From positions 930,001 to 994,000 of the forward strand of contig NC_014375.1 of assembly GCF_000144605.1 (NCBI RefSeq): a stretch of 64,000 nucleotides of DNA. Direction: 5' to 3'. Both the position numbers and the translations under genes were made by a program. Positions 43,342 through 52,838 of this stretch are shown in pieces. The stretch is from Brevundimonas subvibrioides ATCC 15264. GTDB taxonomy: Bacteria; Pseudomonadota; Alphaproteobacteria; Caulobacterales; Caulobacteraceae. How positions within the stretch are numbered: position 1 is the first letter of the stretch; each line of letters begins with the position of its first letter. The notes under the pieces were generated by a model that saw nothing but the letters and a program-made list of their open reading frames with translations, was not told where the DNA came from and did not search any database.

Positions 43342-43716
43342 ATGGCGGGCAGGAACTGGCTGGCGATCTGCGCCATCGGAGGCGGGCTGCTGGGCGGCGC
43401 GCTGGGGGTTGCTCTGGGCGACATCTTCGGGGGCGTGGCCGGCGGGCTGATGCTGGGCGGCGTCATCGGCCTGGCGGTGCGCGGCAAGAGCCCGACATCG
43501 CGACAACAGGGAACGGGTCAGCCGGCGACGGGCCTGCATGATCCCTTTCCGCATCACCTCGGCATCGGCGCGGCCGGACTGATGGCGGCGCATCACACCC
43601 CTGCGTCCGAGACGTCCGCGGATGCCACCTGCGCCGTGGACAGCGGGACCTCGTTCGACATGGGCGCGGGGGCGGACTGCGGCGGGGGCGGCGGAGACAG
43701 CGGCGGCGGAAACTAG
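43342..43716 (+). CDS. Small glycine-rich membrane protein, relative of its upstream neighbour
   Basis: A 124-residue protein. A hydrophobic Gly-rich region (LLGGALGVALGDIFGG then VAGGLMLGGVIGLAV) is followed by polar sequence with His-rich pieces and a Gly-rich C-terminus ([11 protein letters not shown]). The layout repeats that of 42926-43249, suggesting a duplication or a shared family. The last 4 bp overlap the convergent ELM1-type gene. Confidence 0.6.
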   Translation: MAGRNWLAICAIGGGLLGGALGVALGDIFGGVAGGLMLGGVIGLAVRGKSPTSRQQGTGQPATGLHDPFPHHLGIGAAGLMAAHHTPASETSADATCAVDSGTSFDMGAGADCGGGGGDSGGGN

Positions 43717-44705
43717 ATCCGCTTCATCCCTGCCAGCACCGCGCGCGCGGCGCGGTCGGTCTCGGCCAGCGGCGCATAGGACCAGGTCTCCAGCGTCCCG
43801 TCGAACGGTCGCGCGGCCCCGCGCGCCTGCAGATCGGCGTGAAGCTGCGCGAACTTGCCGGGGGCCCTGCGCGCGATCATGGGCAGGACGTGCACGGGCT
43901 TGCCGGTCGAGGCGGCCTCGGCGGCCATGTTGGCGCTGTCCTCCGTGACCAGGATGTGATCGGCCGCTTCCAGAAAGGCGAACAGCGGATTGGGCTCGGT
44001 GCCGTCCCAGATCCAGCCGGGCAGGTCCGACAGGCGCAGGCTCATCGCCGACCGCGCCACGGCCGGCGTGCGTCTCGAGAAGGTCAGCATCAGCGATCCC
44101 CCGGCCTCCCGCACCGCCGCCTCGATCCGGTCGGCCAGGGCCAGGGCGTGATCCTCGGTCAGGTCGAACGCGCGGGACGTGCCGCCGATCAGGACCGCCA
44201 CGCGCGGCCGGGGCAGGGGTGACAGGCGCCCGGCGAAGTCCGGCGCCGCGGCGTCGAGGGTGTCCGGCGTGATCCGGTGCGGCGACCCGGTGATGGCGAC
44301 GACGTTGGGCCCGGTCAGGCCGTCGTGGGCGGGCGCCACGACCCGATCGAAGGCGGCCGGGTCCATGCGGGGATCCTGGGTCTGGACGACGAACGTCCGG
44401 CCTCCACTGCGTTGCCGAGCCACCAGCGACAGCGGCAGGGTCGCCCGGCCGGTGGCGATCCACAGATCGGGCCAGGGCCCGGAGACGTCCGGGAACGGCG
44501 CATCGCCGGCCGGATCCAGCATCCACAGAGCCTTGAGGCGGACCGGCAGCCAGTCGAACGCGCGCCGCCACCGGAAGCGTTTCACGGTGATGTCGGCGGG
44601 CGTCAGGCGCGCGATCGCCTCGGCGAGACCCAGCGCCTGATTTTCCATGCCGACGCGGCCGTCGGAGACGACCTGGATGCGAAGAGGGCCGGAGCCTACT
44701 TCCAC
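43713..44705 (-). CDS. ELM1-family protein (DUF1022-type, glycosyltransferase-like)
   Basis: A 330-residue protein with a GTG start at 44705, inside the last codons of greA (10-bp overlap). [19 protein letters not shown] at the N-terminus, [19 protein letters not shown] and [20 protein letters not shown] are conserved in the ELM1 family, named after a plant mitochondrial-fission protein and common in alphaproteobacteria. The fold resembles GT-B glycosyltransferases, and a role at the envelope has been suggested; its activity in bacteria is unknown to me. Coupled translation with greA is likely. Confidence 0.88.
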   Translation of the reverse strand: MEVGSGPLRIQVVSDGRVGMENQALGLAEAIARLTPADITVKRFRWRRAFDWLPVRLKALWMLDPAGDAPFPDVSGPWPDLWIATGRATLPLSLVARQRSGGRTFVVQTQDPRMDPAAFDRVVAPAHDGLTGPNVVAITGSPHRITPDTLDAAAPDFAGRLSPLPRPRVAVLIGGTSRAFDLTEDHALALADRIEAAVREAGGSLMLTFSRRTPAVARSAMSLRLSDLPGWIWDGTEPNPLFAFLEAADHILVTEDSANMAAEAASTGKPVHVLPMIARRAPGKFAQLHADLQARGAARPFDGTLETWSYAPLAETDRAARAVLAGMKRI

Positions 44706-45169
44706 TCGACCTTGAGGATTTCGTAGGCCTTCACGCCGCCGGGCGTGTTGACCTCGACGGTGTCGCCGACGGCCTTGGAGATCATGGCGCGCGCGATGGG
44801 CGAGGAGATCGAGATCTTGCCCTTCTTCACATCGGCTTCGTGTTCGCCGACGATCTGGTAGCGACCCTCTTCCTCGGTGTCCTCGTCGACCACGGTCACC
44901 GTGGCACCGAACTTGACCTGGTCACCGCTGAGTTTGGACACGTCGATCACCTGGGCGCGGCTGATCTTGTCCTCGATCTCCGCGATCGAGCCCTCGATCC
45001 AGCCCTGACGCTCCTTCGCGGCATGATATTCGGCGTTCTCGGACAGGTCGCCGTGCTCGCGGGCCTCCGAAATGGCCGCGATCACGCTGGGACGTTCCAC
45101 CGACTTCAATTGCTTAAGCTGATCGTCGAGGGAGCGGTAGCCCTCGGCCGTCATCGGCACTTTTTCCAT
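44696..45169 (-). CDS. greA: Transcription elongation factor GreA
   Basis: A 157-residue protein. [21 protein letters not shown] opens the coiled coil; [23 protein letters not shown] carries the conserved tip acidic residues that stimulate transcript cleavage by RNA polymerase; [20 protein letters not shown] is the C-terminal globular domain. The length is typical. The gene leads directly into the ELM1-type gene. Confidence 0.98.
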   Translation of the reverse strand: MEKVPMTAEGYRSLDDQLKQLKSVERPSVIAAISEAREHGDLSENAEYHAAKERQGWIEGSIAEIEDKISRAQVIDVSKLSGDQVKFGATVTVVDEDTEEEGRYQIVGEHEADVKKGKISISSPIARAMISKAVGDTVEVNTPGGVKAYEILKVEWK

Positions 45170-45308
45170 GTCGTCGTGATTTTTCTGGGTTGTCGCCCGG
45201 TAAACCGGAGAAGGGACTGAAGAGAAACTCTGGCGAATGCACTGGATCGCTGGGCGCGCGCGACCGGCCGAAGAAACTAGGCCACCCCGGCCCGAAACTC
45301 AAGGTGCG

Positions 45309-45539
45309 TCAGGTGGCGGGCGGGTGCAGGGCATCCGGCTCGGACCGGGCGACCGGCGCGGGTGTCCGGTTGCGGGTCAGCGCATTGCGGGTCACGCGAT
45401 AGACGATCCAGGCGACCAGACCGGCGGCGAGCAGCGCCGCCAGACCCGACATGACCGCGATGCCCATGGCGATGAAGGCCAGGAACAGGGCGACGGCGGC
45501 GGCCAGGGCCGCACAGATATGGATCATTTTCAGGCGCAT
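45309..45539 (-). CDS. Small membrane protein, hypothetical
   Basis: A 76-residue protein with two predicted spans (ALAAAVALFLAFIAMGIAVM and AALLAAGLVAWIVYRV) and a basic C-terminal tail. No family is recognised. It lies on its own between GST and greA on the same strand, 47 bp after the GST stop and 139 bp before the greA promoter side. The clean hydrophobic pattern supports coding. Confidence 0.55.
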   Translation of the reverse strand: MRLKMIHICAALAAAVALFLAFIAMGIAVMSGLAALLAAGLVAWIVYRVTRNALTRNRTPAPVARSEPDALHPPAT

Positions 45540-45586
45540 GGCCTGTTAACGCCTGCCGCTCGCCAAGGTTGCCTGCCGCGCGGCCG

Positions 45587-46252
45587 TCACGCGTAGGCGT
45601 AGGGACCCCCGCGCTCCAGCGCGCGCTGATAGGCCGGCCGCGCATGGATGGTGCTGAGGAAGGCCGTCAGCCGGGGCTTGTCCGGGCCATAGGGCGCGCG
45701 GCTGGCCCCGGCCTCCAGCGGAAAGCTCATCATGATGTCCGCCGCGCTGAAGCTGTCGCCCGCGAACCAGGCGGACTTGCCCAGTTCGGCCTCCCAGTAT
45801 GTCGTGTGGCTGGCGATCTGGGGATCGATGAACCCCGTCTGCGCCTTGTTCGAGATCGCCTTGACCAGCGGCCGGATCAGGCCGGGCGACCGCGTCGGCA
45901 GGGCCCCGAAAACCAGCTTCAGCAGCAGGGGCGTCATGGCCGACCCCTCCGCATAGTGCAGCCAGTAGGTGAAGCGGCGACCGTCGGGCGTGCCGGGCGC
46001 AGGCTTCAGACCCCGTCCCGGATAGGCCTCGAGCAGATACTCCACGATGGCGCCCGTCTCGGCCACGACAATGTCGCCGTCCTGGATCACCGGCGACTTG
46101 CCCAGGGGGTGGATGGCGCGAAGCTCGGGCGGGGCCAGCATCGTCTTCGCGTCCCGCTCGTAGCGTTTCACCTCATAGGGCAGGCCCATCTCCTCCAGCA
46201 GCCACAGCACGCGCTGGGAGCGGGAGTTGTTCAGGTGATGGACGATGATCAT
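45587..46252 (-). CDS. Glutathione S-transferase family protein
   Basis: A 221-residue protein. The thioredoxin-like N-terminal domain begins VHHLNNSRSQRVLWLLEEMG, with the cis-Pro region HPLGKSPVIQDG and the ETGAIVEYLLE glutathione-binding strand. Residues 95-215 form the helical C-terminal domain (SAADIMMSFPLEA). The active-site residue is probably one of the serines near position 10. Such proteins conjugate or reduce with glutathione; the substrate is not deducible. Confidence 0.92.
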   Translation of the reverse strand: MIIVHHLNNSRSQRVLWLLEEMGLPYEVKRYERDAKTMLAPPELRAIHPLGKSPVIQDGDIVVAETGAIVEYLLEAYPGRGLKPAPGTPDGRRFTYWLHYAEGSAMTPLLLKLVFGALPTRSPGLIRPLVKAISNKAQTGFIDPQIASHTTYWEAELGKSAWFAGDSFSAADIMMSFPLEAGASRAPYGPDKPRLTAFLSTIHARPAYQRALERGGPYAYA

Positions 46253-46317
46253 GGCACGGCTCCGCTGGCTACGGCTTCACCATAGCCGCCTTGACGTGAC
46301 GGAGCGCAAGCCCGGCG

Positions 46318-46539
46318 TCAGGACGGGCGTCCGCTCCAGCGCTTGCGCGGATGGGCCTGGCCCTGGGTCTGCCGCGCGCCCGGCTTCATCGTCGGTGCCA
46401 CGCCGGTCCGGCGGCTCTGCCACAGCTCATAGGCCAGTGTGGCCAAGGCCAGCTTGCCGGCGTGCCGTCCGGCGAAGCGGCGGCCCCCTTGCGACAGCAG
46501 AAGACCGCCCAGGGCGGTGGCGATACGGGATAGGGCCAT
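46318..46539 (-). CDS. Small hypothetical protein
   Basis: A 73-residue basic protein: a short amphipathic start (MALSRIATALGGLLLSQGG), a helix GKLALATLAYELWQSRRTG and a basic, polar tail (HPRKRWSGRPS). It resembles short uncharacterised alphaproteobacterial proteins of similar layout, without a name. It is divergent from selD. Confidence 0.5.
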   Translation of the reverse strand: MALSRIATALGGLLLSQGGRRFAGRHAGKLALATLAYELWQSRRTGVAPTMKPGARQTQGQAHPRKRWSGRPS

Positions 46540-46632
46540 GGTCGTTCTCCTCGGTTCGGCATCAGAACGGTCATCTGCGGCTCAGGTTCACCGGCGTTGA
46601 AACCCTGCGCGCTTTCGCCCACACCATGACCC

Positions 46633-47676
46633 ATGAGCACGTCCGAACCCCGCCTCACCAGTCTCGCCCACGGCGGCGGATGCGGCTGCAAGCTGTCCCC
46701 CGGCGTCCTGCGCGACATCCTGGCCGGAATGCCGCAGGCGGCTGCCTTCGCCAATCTGATGGTCGGGACCGAGACCAGCGACGACGCGGCCGTTTGGCGG
46801 CTGAACGACACCCAGGCGCTGGTGGCGACCACGGACTTCTTCATGCCGGTGGTGGACGATCCCTTCGAGTTCGGCCGGATCGCCGCCACCAACGCCCTGT
46901 CCGACGTCTACGCCATGGGCGGGCGGCCGATCCTGGCCCTGGCCCTGGTCGGGATGCCGGTGAACCTCCTGTCCACGGACACGATCGGCCGGATCCTCGC
47001 GGGCGGAGCGAGCGTCTGCGCCGACGCCGGGATCCCCGTGGCGGGGGGCCATTCGATCGACAGCGTCGAGCCGATCTACGGCCTCGTCGCGCTCGGCCTC
47101 GTCCACCCCGACCGGGTGCGGACCAATCGGGGCGCACAGGCGGGCGATGTCCTGATCCTGACCAAGGGTCTGGGCGTGGGGGTGCTCAGCGCGGCGCTGA
47201 AACAGGAACGGCTGGACGACGCGGGCTATGCGACGATGATCGGCTCGACGACGCAGCTGAACGCGGTCGGGGCCGATCTGGCCGATGTCGACGCGGTGCA
47301 TGCCATGACCGACGTCACGGGGTTCGGCCTGCTCGGCCATGCGCTGGAGATGGCGCGCGGGTCGGGACTGGCTGTCGACATCCAGGCCGATGCAGTGCCG
47401 CTGCTGGACGGGGTCGAGGGGCTGGCCCGTGACGGCGTTCGGACGGGGGCGTCCGGCCGCAACTGGAACAGCTACAGCGCGGGCGTGTCGCTGCCGCACG
47501 GCTTCGACGGCTGGCGGCGGGACCTGCTGACGGACCCCCAGACCTCGGGCGGCCTGCTGGTCGCCGTGGCCCCGGACGCGGCCGGTCGGGTCCTCGACCA
47601 GGTCCGGGCGGCGGGCTTCACCCGGGCGGCGATCGTCGGGCGGGTGGTCGAGGGCGCCGGGGTGCAGGTCGTTTGA
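46633..47676 (+). CDS. selD: Selenide, water dikinase (selenophosphate synthetase)
   Basis: A 347-residue protein. The mobile N-terminal loop GGGCGCK carries the catalytic Cys (C17, with C19 nearby); [26 protein letters not shown] and [10 protein letters not shown] are the ATP and metal sites. It makes selenophosphate from selenide and ATP. The active residue is an ordinary Cys codon, not selenocysteine. The stop overlaps the TTG start of the next gene (TTGA), the tRNA 2-selenouridine synthase. Confidence 0.96.
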   Translation: MSTSEPRLTSLAHGGGCGCKLSPGVLRDILAGMPQAAAFANLMVGTETSDDAAVWRLNDTQALVATTDFFMPVVDDPFEFGRIAATNALSDVYAMGGRPILALALVGMPVNLLSTDTIGRILAGGASVCADAGIPVAGGHSIDSVEPIYGLVALGLVHPDRVRTNRGAQAGDVLILTKGLGVGVLSAALKQERLDDAGYATMIGSTTQLNAVGADLADVDAVHAMTDVTGFGLLGHALEMARGSGLAVDIQADAVPLLDGVEGLARDGVRTGASGRNWNSYSAGVSLPHGFDGWRRDLLTDPQTSGGLLVAVAPDAAGRVLDQVRAAGFTRAAIVGRVVEGAGVQVV

Positions 47677-48737
47677 TCCGGCGCACGACCGATCTGTCGG
47701 CCGCCGCCTGCGCAGGCTTCGACGCCATCATCGACGTGCGCAGCCCGGCCGAGTTCGCGCAGGACCACATCCCCGGGGCCATCAACCTGCCGGTGCTGGA
47801 CGACGCCGAACGGGCCGAGATCGGGACCATCTATGTCCAGTCATCCAAATTCCTGGCCCGGCGCATCGGCGCGGCGAAGGTGGCCCGCAACATCGCCGCC
47901 CATCTGGACGGGCCCCTGAAGGATCGCGACGGCAGCTTCCGCCCCTTGGTCCACTGCTGGCGCGGCGGGCAGCGGTCGGGAGCCATGGCGGCGGTGATGG
48001 ACCAGATCGGCTGGCCGGTCACGGTGCTGGACGGCGGCTACATGACCTGGCGGCGCGGGGTCCAGGCGGCGCTGTACGGCGACGGGACGGGGCTGGACGT
48101 GGTCCTGCTGGATGGCGGGACCGGCTCCGGCAAGACGGCGCTCTTGGCCCGGCTGGCGGATCGCGGAGTCCAGGTCGTCGATCTGGAGGGCCTGGCCGCC
48201 CACCGCGGCTCCCTGTTCGGCGCGCTGAAGGACCGTCCCCAGCCGTCGCAGAAACTGTTCGAGAGCCGCCTGTTCGAGGCGCTGGAGGGGCTCGACCCGG
48301 ACCGGCCCGTCGTGGTCGAGGCCGAGAGCAGCCGCGTCGGCGCGCGCACCGTCCCGCCCGCCCTGTGGGCCGCCATGGGCCGGGCGAGCGTGATCGAACT
48401 GTCGGCCCCGGTGGAGGCCCGCGCCGCCTTCTCCGCCCGGGTCTATGCCGACATCGCGGCGGATGCCGACGCTCTGGAGACCGCGCTTACCCGCCTGCCG
48501 CCGCACCATTCGAAGGAGACCGTCGCCGCCTGGAAAGCCATGGCCCGCGAGCGCGCGTTCGCGCCCCTCGCCGCCGCCCTGATCGCCGACCACTACGACC
48601 CCGCCTACCGCCGCATGTCGGCGCGGCGGGCCCGACCCCTGCTGGGGCGGGTGGAGATGGTGGATGTGTCGGATGGGGAGCTTGAGCGGGCGGCGGGGAT
48701 GGTGGCCGCCACCCTCTCCCGGCGGGAGAGGGCTTGA
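47673..48737 (+). CDS. mnmH: tRNA 2-selenouridine synthase
   Basis: A 354-residue protein with a TTG start. A rhodanese domain (residues 1-130) has IDVRSPAEF and the active Cys C95 in [10 protein letters not shown]; a P-loop domain follows with GGTGSGKT (148-155) and ESSRVG. The enzyme replaces sulfur by selenium at the wobble uridine of certain tRNAs, using selenophosphate from SelD, with a geranylated intermediate. The final residues (TLSRRERA) and the stop are encoded by repeat B2, so the native C-terminus may have been altered. Confidence 0.95.
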   Translation: MIRRTTDLSAAACAGFDAIIDVRSPAEFAQDHIPGAINLPVLDDAERAEIGTIYVQSSKFLARRIGAAKVARNIAAHLDGPLKDRDGSFRPLVHCWRGGQRSGAMAAVMDQIGWPVTVLDGGYMTWRRGVQAALYGDGTGLDVVLLDGGTGSGKTALLARLADRGVQVVDLEGLAAHRGSLFGALKDRPQPSQKLFESRLFEALEGLDPDRPVVVEAESSRVGARTVPPALWAAMGRASVIELSAPVEARAAFSARVYADIAADADALETALTRLPPHHSKETVAAWKAMARERAFAPLAAALIADHYDPAYRRMSARRARPLLGRVEMVDVSDGELERAAGMVAATLSRRERA

Positions 48738-48917
48738 GCGCCCGAGAGCCGCAGGCGAGCGGACTTGCGCGAAAGGGTGAGGGGCGGATCTGGCCTTCGG
48801 CGTGAGCCGTCGCACGAGACACGGTTCACGCCGACTTCAGTGGGAGCCCCTCACCCTTTCGGCCAAGGCGCATCGCTGCGCTCTTCGAGCCTCAAGCCCT
48901 CTCCCGCCGGGAGAGGG
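48712..48917. repeat. Dispersed inverted repeat, family B copy 2
   Basis: 27-bp perfect terminal inverted repeats: CCCTCTCCCGGCGGGAGAGG at the left, CCTCTCCCGCCGGGAGAGGG at the right. The interior has AAAGGGTGAGGGGCG and CCCCTCACCCTTTCGGC, as in copy 1 at 10466. The left arm contains the stop of mnmH and the right arm the stop of the convergent glycosyltransferase, so both proteins end with the same residues SRRERA. Confidence 0.88.
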
Positions 48918-50196
48918 AGAGCAGATCGACGATCTTCTCCGCCGCCACCGCCGCCCCGTCCTCCTGCGCCGCGACCCCACCCAGCCGCGCCGCCGTCTCC
49001 ACCCCCGTCGGATCCCTCAGCAGCCGCTCCAGCGCCGCCGCGACCCGCCTGCCCCGATAGCCGCCCCGGCCCAGGCTCGCGCCGATCCCGAGACGAACCA
49101 CCCGCGCGGCGTTGTCGAACTGGTCGCCCAGATAGGGCACGACCAGCTGGGGCCGCCCGGCGCGCAGCGCCTGCTGAGTGGTGCCCACCCCGCCCTGGTG
49201 GACGACCGCGGCGGCGCGCGGAAACAGCAGGGAGAAGGGGGCGTAGGGCAGGGCGATCGCGTCCGGGCCGTCGGCCACCGAGGCGTCGCCCTCCGGCCCG
49301 ACCAGCAGCACGGCGCGCCGACCCAGCCGACGCGCGGCCACAAGGCTCTGCGCGTAGAAGTCGCCGGGATCGTTGACCACCGCGCTGCCCAGGGTGAACA
49401 CAAGCGGCGCGGGGCCGGCGGCCAGGAAGGCGGACAGGGGCGGGGACAGGGCGACCGGTCCGCCCGCCTCGCTGTCGTAGTGCGCCGGACCGACCACGGC
49501 GAAGCCCTCGGGCGCATCTGGCTGGGCCGGGCTCAGCAGGGGCGAATACAGGCCCAGCGACAGGTCACGCCCCTCCAGTCCGTCCAGCAGCAGATTGCGC
49601 TCCTCGGGCGGGAGGTCGAGGGCCGCGCGGATCGCATCGACGCGGCCGGTCCAGCGGGCGGTGGTCGCGCGGGCGGCCGCGATGGTCAGCCGGTTCAGGG
49701 CCAGGCCGAGCCCTGCGCGCGCCGGACGCAGCCAGGGTGCGGTGGGCAGCCGGGGCGGGTCATAGGCCGAGAAGACGATCGCCGGCTGCAGCGCCACCGG
49801 CACGAACGGCACCCCCAGGCGCTCGGCCGCCATCGCCGCGCCGGCTGCGAAGGTCGACCCCACGATGGCGGACGCCCCCTCCGCCACCCGGATCGTCTCC
49901 CGCGCCGCGGCCTCGAGATGGGGCAGCAGCAGCTTTTCGAACAGGAAGACGGTGGACCGCCCGATCGCGCGGGTCAGCGCCACCCGGTCCAGCCCGGTCC
50001 GGGCTTCCAGCTCCGCCAGCGTCGGCCCGACGGAATGGAACACCAGTCCCTCGGCCCGCACCTTGTCGGCATACTCGGGCGAGGAGGCGATCTCGGCCTG
50101 AAATCCGCGGGCCCGCAGCGCCAGACCCAGCGCGATGAAGGGGTGCAGGTCCCCGAGCGATCCGGCGGTGGCGAGGACGATGCGGCGAGGAGGCAT
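48892..50196 (-). CDS. UDP-glycosyltransferase-like GT1 family protein
   Basis: A 434-residue GT-B enzyme. The N-terminus VLATAGSLGDLHPFIALGLAL and the C-terminal signature VVHQGGVGTTQQALRAGRP followed by YLGDQFDNAARV are those of MGT/UGT-type glycosyltransferases that attach sugars to small lipophilic acceptors. The donor-binding motif has the expected H..G..T pattern. No biosynthetic neighbours identify the acceptor. The last residues (LSRRERA) come from repeat B2. Confidence 0.92.
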   Translation of the reverse strand: MPPRRIVLATAGSLGDLHPFIALGLALRARGFQAEIASSPEYADKVRAEGLVFHSVGPTLAELEARTGLDRVALTRAIGRSTVFLFEKLLLPHLEAAARETIRVAEGASAIVGSTFAAGAAMAAERLGVPFVPVALQPAIVFSAYDPPRLPTAPWLRPARAGLGLALNRLTIAAARATTARWTGRVDAIRAALDLPPEERNLLLDGLEGRDLSLGLYSPLLSPAQPDAPEGFAVVGPAHYDSEAGGPVALSPPLSAFLAAGPAPLVFTLGSAVVNDPGDFYAQSLVAARRLGRRAVLLVGPEGDASVADGPDAIALPYAPFSLLFPRAAAVVHQGGVGTTQQALRAGRPQLVVPYLGDQFDNAARVVRLGIGASLGRGGYRGRRVAAALERLLRDPTGVETAARLGGVAAQEDGAAVAAEKIVDLLSLSRRERA

Positions 50197-50274
50197 GGGC
50201 CGGCCCTAGCACGCGCGCGACGCACGGCACCACCGCGAGGGAGACAAGACCAAACCCTGTGCTAGCGTCCCCTC

Positions 50275-51576
50275 ATGACCCGATCCCGTACCCGTGCCGT
50301 CCTGACCTCCCTCAGCCTGTGGGTGCTGATCGCCCTGGTGGGGGGCGTGGCCGCGGGCGCGGCGGCGCAGGCATACGGCATCCCAGGCGGGACGGGGACC
50401 ATCGCGGTCGTCGATGCCCTGGGACAGCTGTGGCTCAATGCGCTGCGGATGACGATCATCCCCCTGGTGTTCAGCCTGCTGGTCACCGGCATCGCCTCCA
50501 TCGCCGATGCGGCCGCGTCGGGGCGGCTGGCGCTGAAGGCGGTGCTGGTGTTCGCGGCCCTGCTCATCTTCGCCACGGTGTACGCCGTCGCCGCCTCCTT
50601 GGGGCTGTACGCCCTCTGGCCGATCGACCCTGTCGGGGCCCAGGCCCTGATCGCCGGGGCCCCGCCCGAGGCGGCGCGAGAGGTCGCCGGCAACGTCACC
50701 GGCGGCGGGTTCGAGGCCTTCCTGACGGGCCTCGCCCCGTCCAATCCGATCAAGGCCGCGGCCGACGACGCCATCCTGGCCATCGTGGTCTTCGCGATCG
50801 CGTTTGGGTTCGCCACCACCAAGCTGCCCGAACGCCTGCGCCAGCCCGTCGCCGTCTTCTTCGAGGCCGTGGCCCAGACCATGATCGTCATCGTCCAGTG
50901 GGTGCTGGCCGTCGCTCCCCTCGGAGTCTTCGCCCTGGCCATGGGCGTAGGCCTGCGGGCAGGGCTCGGCGCGGCGGGCGTGCTCGGCCACTACATCGCC
51001 CTGGTGGTGCTCAGCCTGATCGGGCTGATCCTGCTGACCTATGTCATCGCCGTGGTCTTCGGCCGGATCAGCCTGTCGCGGTTCGCCTCGGCCGTCGCCC
51101 CGGCCCAGGTCGTGGCCTTCTCGACCCAGTCGTCCCTCGCCTGTCTGCCCGTCATGGTGGAGCGGGCGACGACGCGGCTGGGGGTCTCGGCCCCGACCGC
51201 GGGTCTGGTCCTGCCGCTGGCGGTCGCGGTCTTCCGCATCACCTCGACCGTCGCCAACCTGGCCGTCGCCATTTATTGCGCGAAGCTGTTCGGCGTCGAC
51301 CTGTCGCCCCAGGTCCTCCTGGCCGGCAGCGTCGCCGCCCTGGCCATCAGCGTCGGCACCGTCGGCCTGCCGGGCCAGGTCAGCTTCTTCGCCTCCATCG
51401 GCCCCATCTGCCTGGCCATGGGCATCCCCTTGCAGGTCCTGCCCCTGCTGCTGGCGGTCGAGGTCGTGCCCGACATCTTCCGCACCGTCGGCAACGTCAC
51501 CGCCGACCTGGCGGCGGCGCGGATCGTGGAGGGCCGCGACGCAACCGCGGACCCCGACGCGGCCTCGGGCATCTGA
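50275..51576 (+). CDS. Dicarboxylate/amino acid:cation symporter (DAACS family)
   Basis: A 433-residue membrane protein with about eight spans and two re-entrant loops. NALRMTIIPLVFSLLVTGI near the N-terminus and the substrate region AFSTQSSLACLPVMVE, followed by LPLAVAVFRITSTVANLAV, are the GltP/DctA-type signatures. Many members read SSSAATLP at the first loop; here it is TQSSLACLP. Sodium- or proton-driven uptake of glutamate, aspartate or C4-dicarboxylates is expected; the specificity is uncertain. Confidence 0.93.
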   Translation: MTRSRTRAVLTSLSLWVLIALVGGVAAGAAAQAYGIPGGTGTIAVVDALGQLWLNALRMTIIPLVFSLLVTGIASIADAAASGRLALKAVLVFAALLIFATVYAVAASLGLYALWPIDPVGAQALIAGAPPEAAREVAGNVTGGGFEAFLTGLAPSNPIKAAADDAILAIVVFAIAFGFATTKLPERLRQPVAVFFEAVAQTMIVIVQWVLAVAPLGVFALAMGVGLRAGLGAAGVLGHYIALVVLSLIGLILLTYVIAVVFGRISLSRFASAVAPAQVVAFSTQSSLACLPVMVERATTRLGVSAPTAGLVLPLAVAVFRITSTVANLAVAIYCAKLFGVDLSPQVLLAGSVAALAISVGTVGLPGQVSFFASIGPICLAMGIPLQVLPLLLAVEVVPDIFRTVGNVTADLAAARIVEGRDATADPDAASGI

Positions 51577-51700
51577 TCGCCGTCCGGGTCGCGCCCCGGC
51601 GCCGGCGGATGAACCTGCCCGGCCCCGCAGGACGCACGCCGGCTTACGGCCCCGTGCGCCCCATGCCATAAGGCCCGAACCACAACGACGGGGGCGTGAG

Positions 51701-52552
51701 ATGCGGAAACGGCTGAAGGGATCGGCCCCGGCGCGCCGCCCCGATGCGCCCCTGCGGGCGGCCGAGACCGAGCTGATCTGCCATGTGCGCGACGGCTGGA
51801 CCCCGCGCATCGCGCCCGCCTCGCCGCGCCGCGACTGGATGAACGCCACGCCTGACAGCTTCGCCTATCGCTGCCTGCCCCTGGCCGTCGCCAACACACA
51901 CGGCTGGGACGTGTTGAGTCCCTGCGGGTTCAAGGCGCGCTGGCATGGCGGCGACCACGTCGGCGCGGTCGAGATCGTGCTGGATGACGGCGTCGACCCG
52001 GCCAAGGCACCGACCTCCCTGTTCGGCAGTGGCACGCTGACGTTTCACGTCGACGGTATCTTCCGCACGTCCGAGGGCTGGAACCTGTGGGTCGGCGGCC
52101 CGCCCAACGCCATGAAGGACGGCATCGCCCCGATAAGCGGCGTGATCGAGACCGACTGGTCGCCCTACACCTTCACCATGAACTGGCGCTTCACCCGGCC
52201 CGACGTCTGGATCCGGTTCGAGGAGAACGAGCCCTTCTGCTTCTTCTTCCCCACCCCGCGCGGCGTGCTGGAGCGGCTCAAGCCCGAACTGCGCCCGATG
52301 GAGGACGACCCGGAGCTGCTGGCCTCCTTCGACGCCTGGCGACAGGCGCGGCTGGACTTCCAGGACTGGGTCAAGCGGACCCAGCCAAAGACTCCTGCCG
52401 ACCAGTGGCAGAAGCTCTACTACCGGGGCCTGCATCCCGACGGCACGCCCGGCCCCGCCGACCACGAGTCCAAACTGCGCCTCTCCCCCTTCCGCCAGAC
52501 CGGCTCGCGCCGCGTCTGTCCCGCGGGACGGGGGGAGGGAGAGAAGGGGTAG
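51701..52552 (+). CDS. DUF6065-family protein
   Basis: A 283-residue protein from ATG 51701. It is soluble, without signal peptide. The core (about residues 25-220) contains SFAYRCLPLAVANTHGWDVL, FGSGTLTFHVDGIFRTSEGW, NLWVGGPPNAMKDGIAPISG and MNWRFTRPDVWIRFEENEPF, which match DUF6065 members often found near natural-product or glycosylation genes. The function is unknown. The last residues (CPAGRGEGEKG) look repeat-derived, and family C and A repeats follow. Confidence 0.85.
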   Translation: MRKRLKGSAPARRPDAPLRAAETELICHVRDGWTPRIAPASPRRDWMNATPDSFAYRCLPLAVANTHGWDVLSPCGFKARWHGGDHVGAVEIVLDDGVDPAKAPTSLFGSGTLTFHVDGIFRTSEGWNLWVGGPPNAMKDGIAPISGVIETDWSPYTFTMNWRFTRPDVWIRFEENEPFCFFFPTPRGVLERLKPELRPMEDDPELLASFDAWRQARLDFQDWVKRTQPKTPADQWQKLYYRGLHPDGTPGPADHESKLRLSPFRQTGSRRVCPAGRGEGEKG

Positions 52553-52582
52553 GGCGGCGAGGCCGGAAGCGGCCGTGGGCAG

Positions 52583-52607
52583 GGTCCGCCAAGGGTGGAA
52601 AGCGGAC
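52583..52607. repeat. Short dispersed palindrome, family C
   Basis: GGTCCGCCAAGGGTGGAAAGCGGAC: GTCCGC and GCGGAC arms around an A/G-rich middle. It differs at two positions from the copy at 58083-58107. Degenerate relatives (GGGTCGAGAGCGGACC and similar) occur at 52796-52835, 58606-58650 and 59173-59195. Confidence 0.6.
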
Positions 52608-52619
52608 GCTGGCGGGGGC

Positions 52620-52773
52620 GTCTCCTCCCCGTCGCCGCTTGGCGATGGGGAGGGGGACCGCGAAGCGGTGGAGGGGTTCTGGGCCCCGCAACAGTGCCTC
52701 GGGTGAAGAGCCCCTCCGTCACGGCGCAAGCGCGCCGTGCCACCTCCCCATCGCTTCGCGACAGGGAGGAGAC
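52620..52773. repeat. Dispersed inverted repeat, family A copy 5
   Basis: Ends GTCTCCTCCCC and GGAGGAGAC, interior GGGGGACCGCGAAGCGGTGG, AGGGG, then GCCCCTCCGTCACGGCGC and GTGCCACCTCCCC. It lies in the 286-bp gap after the DUF6065 gene, with family C elements on both sides. Confidence 0.85.
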
Positions 52774-52838
52774 CCCCCGCGATCGTCTCCAGAGGGTCGA
52801 GAGCGGACCGTCAGCAAAGGGAGGGAAGCGGACTTCCG

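Noticed and set aside
46633..47676. Selenocysteine-containing SelD
   Set aside because: The active-site loop GGGCGCK uses ordinary Cys codons; no in-frame TGA is present.
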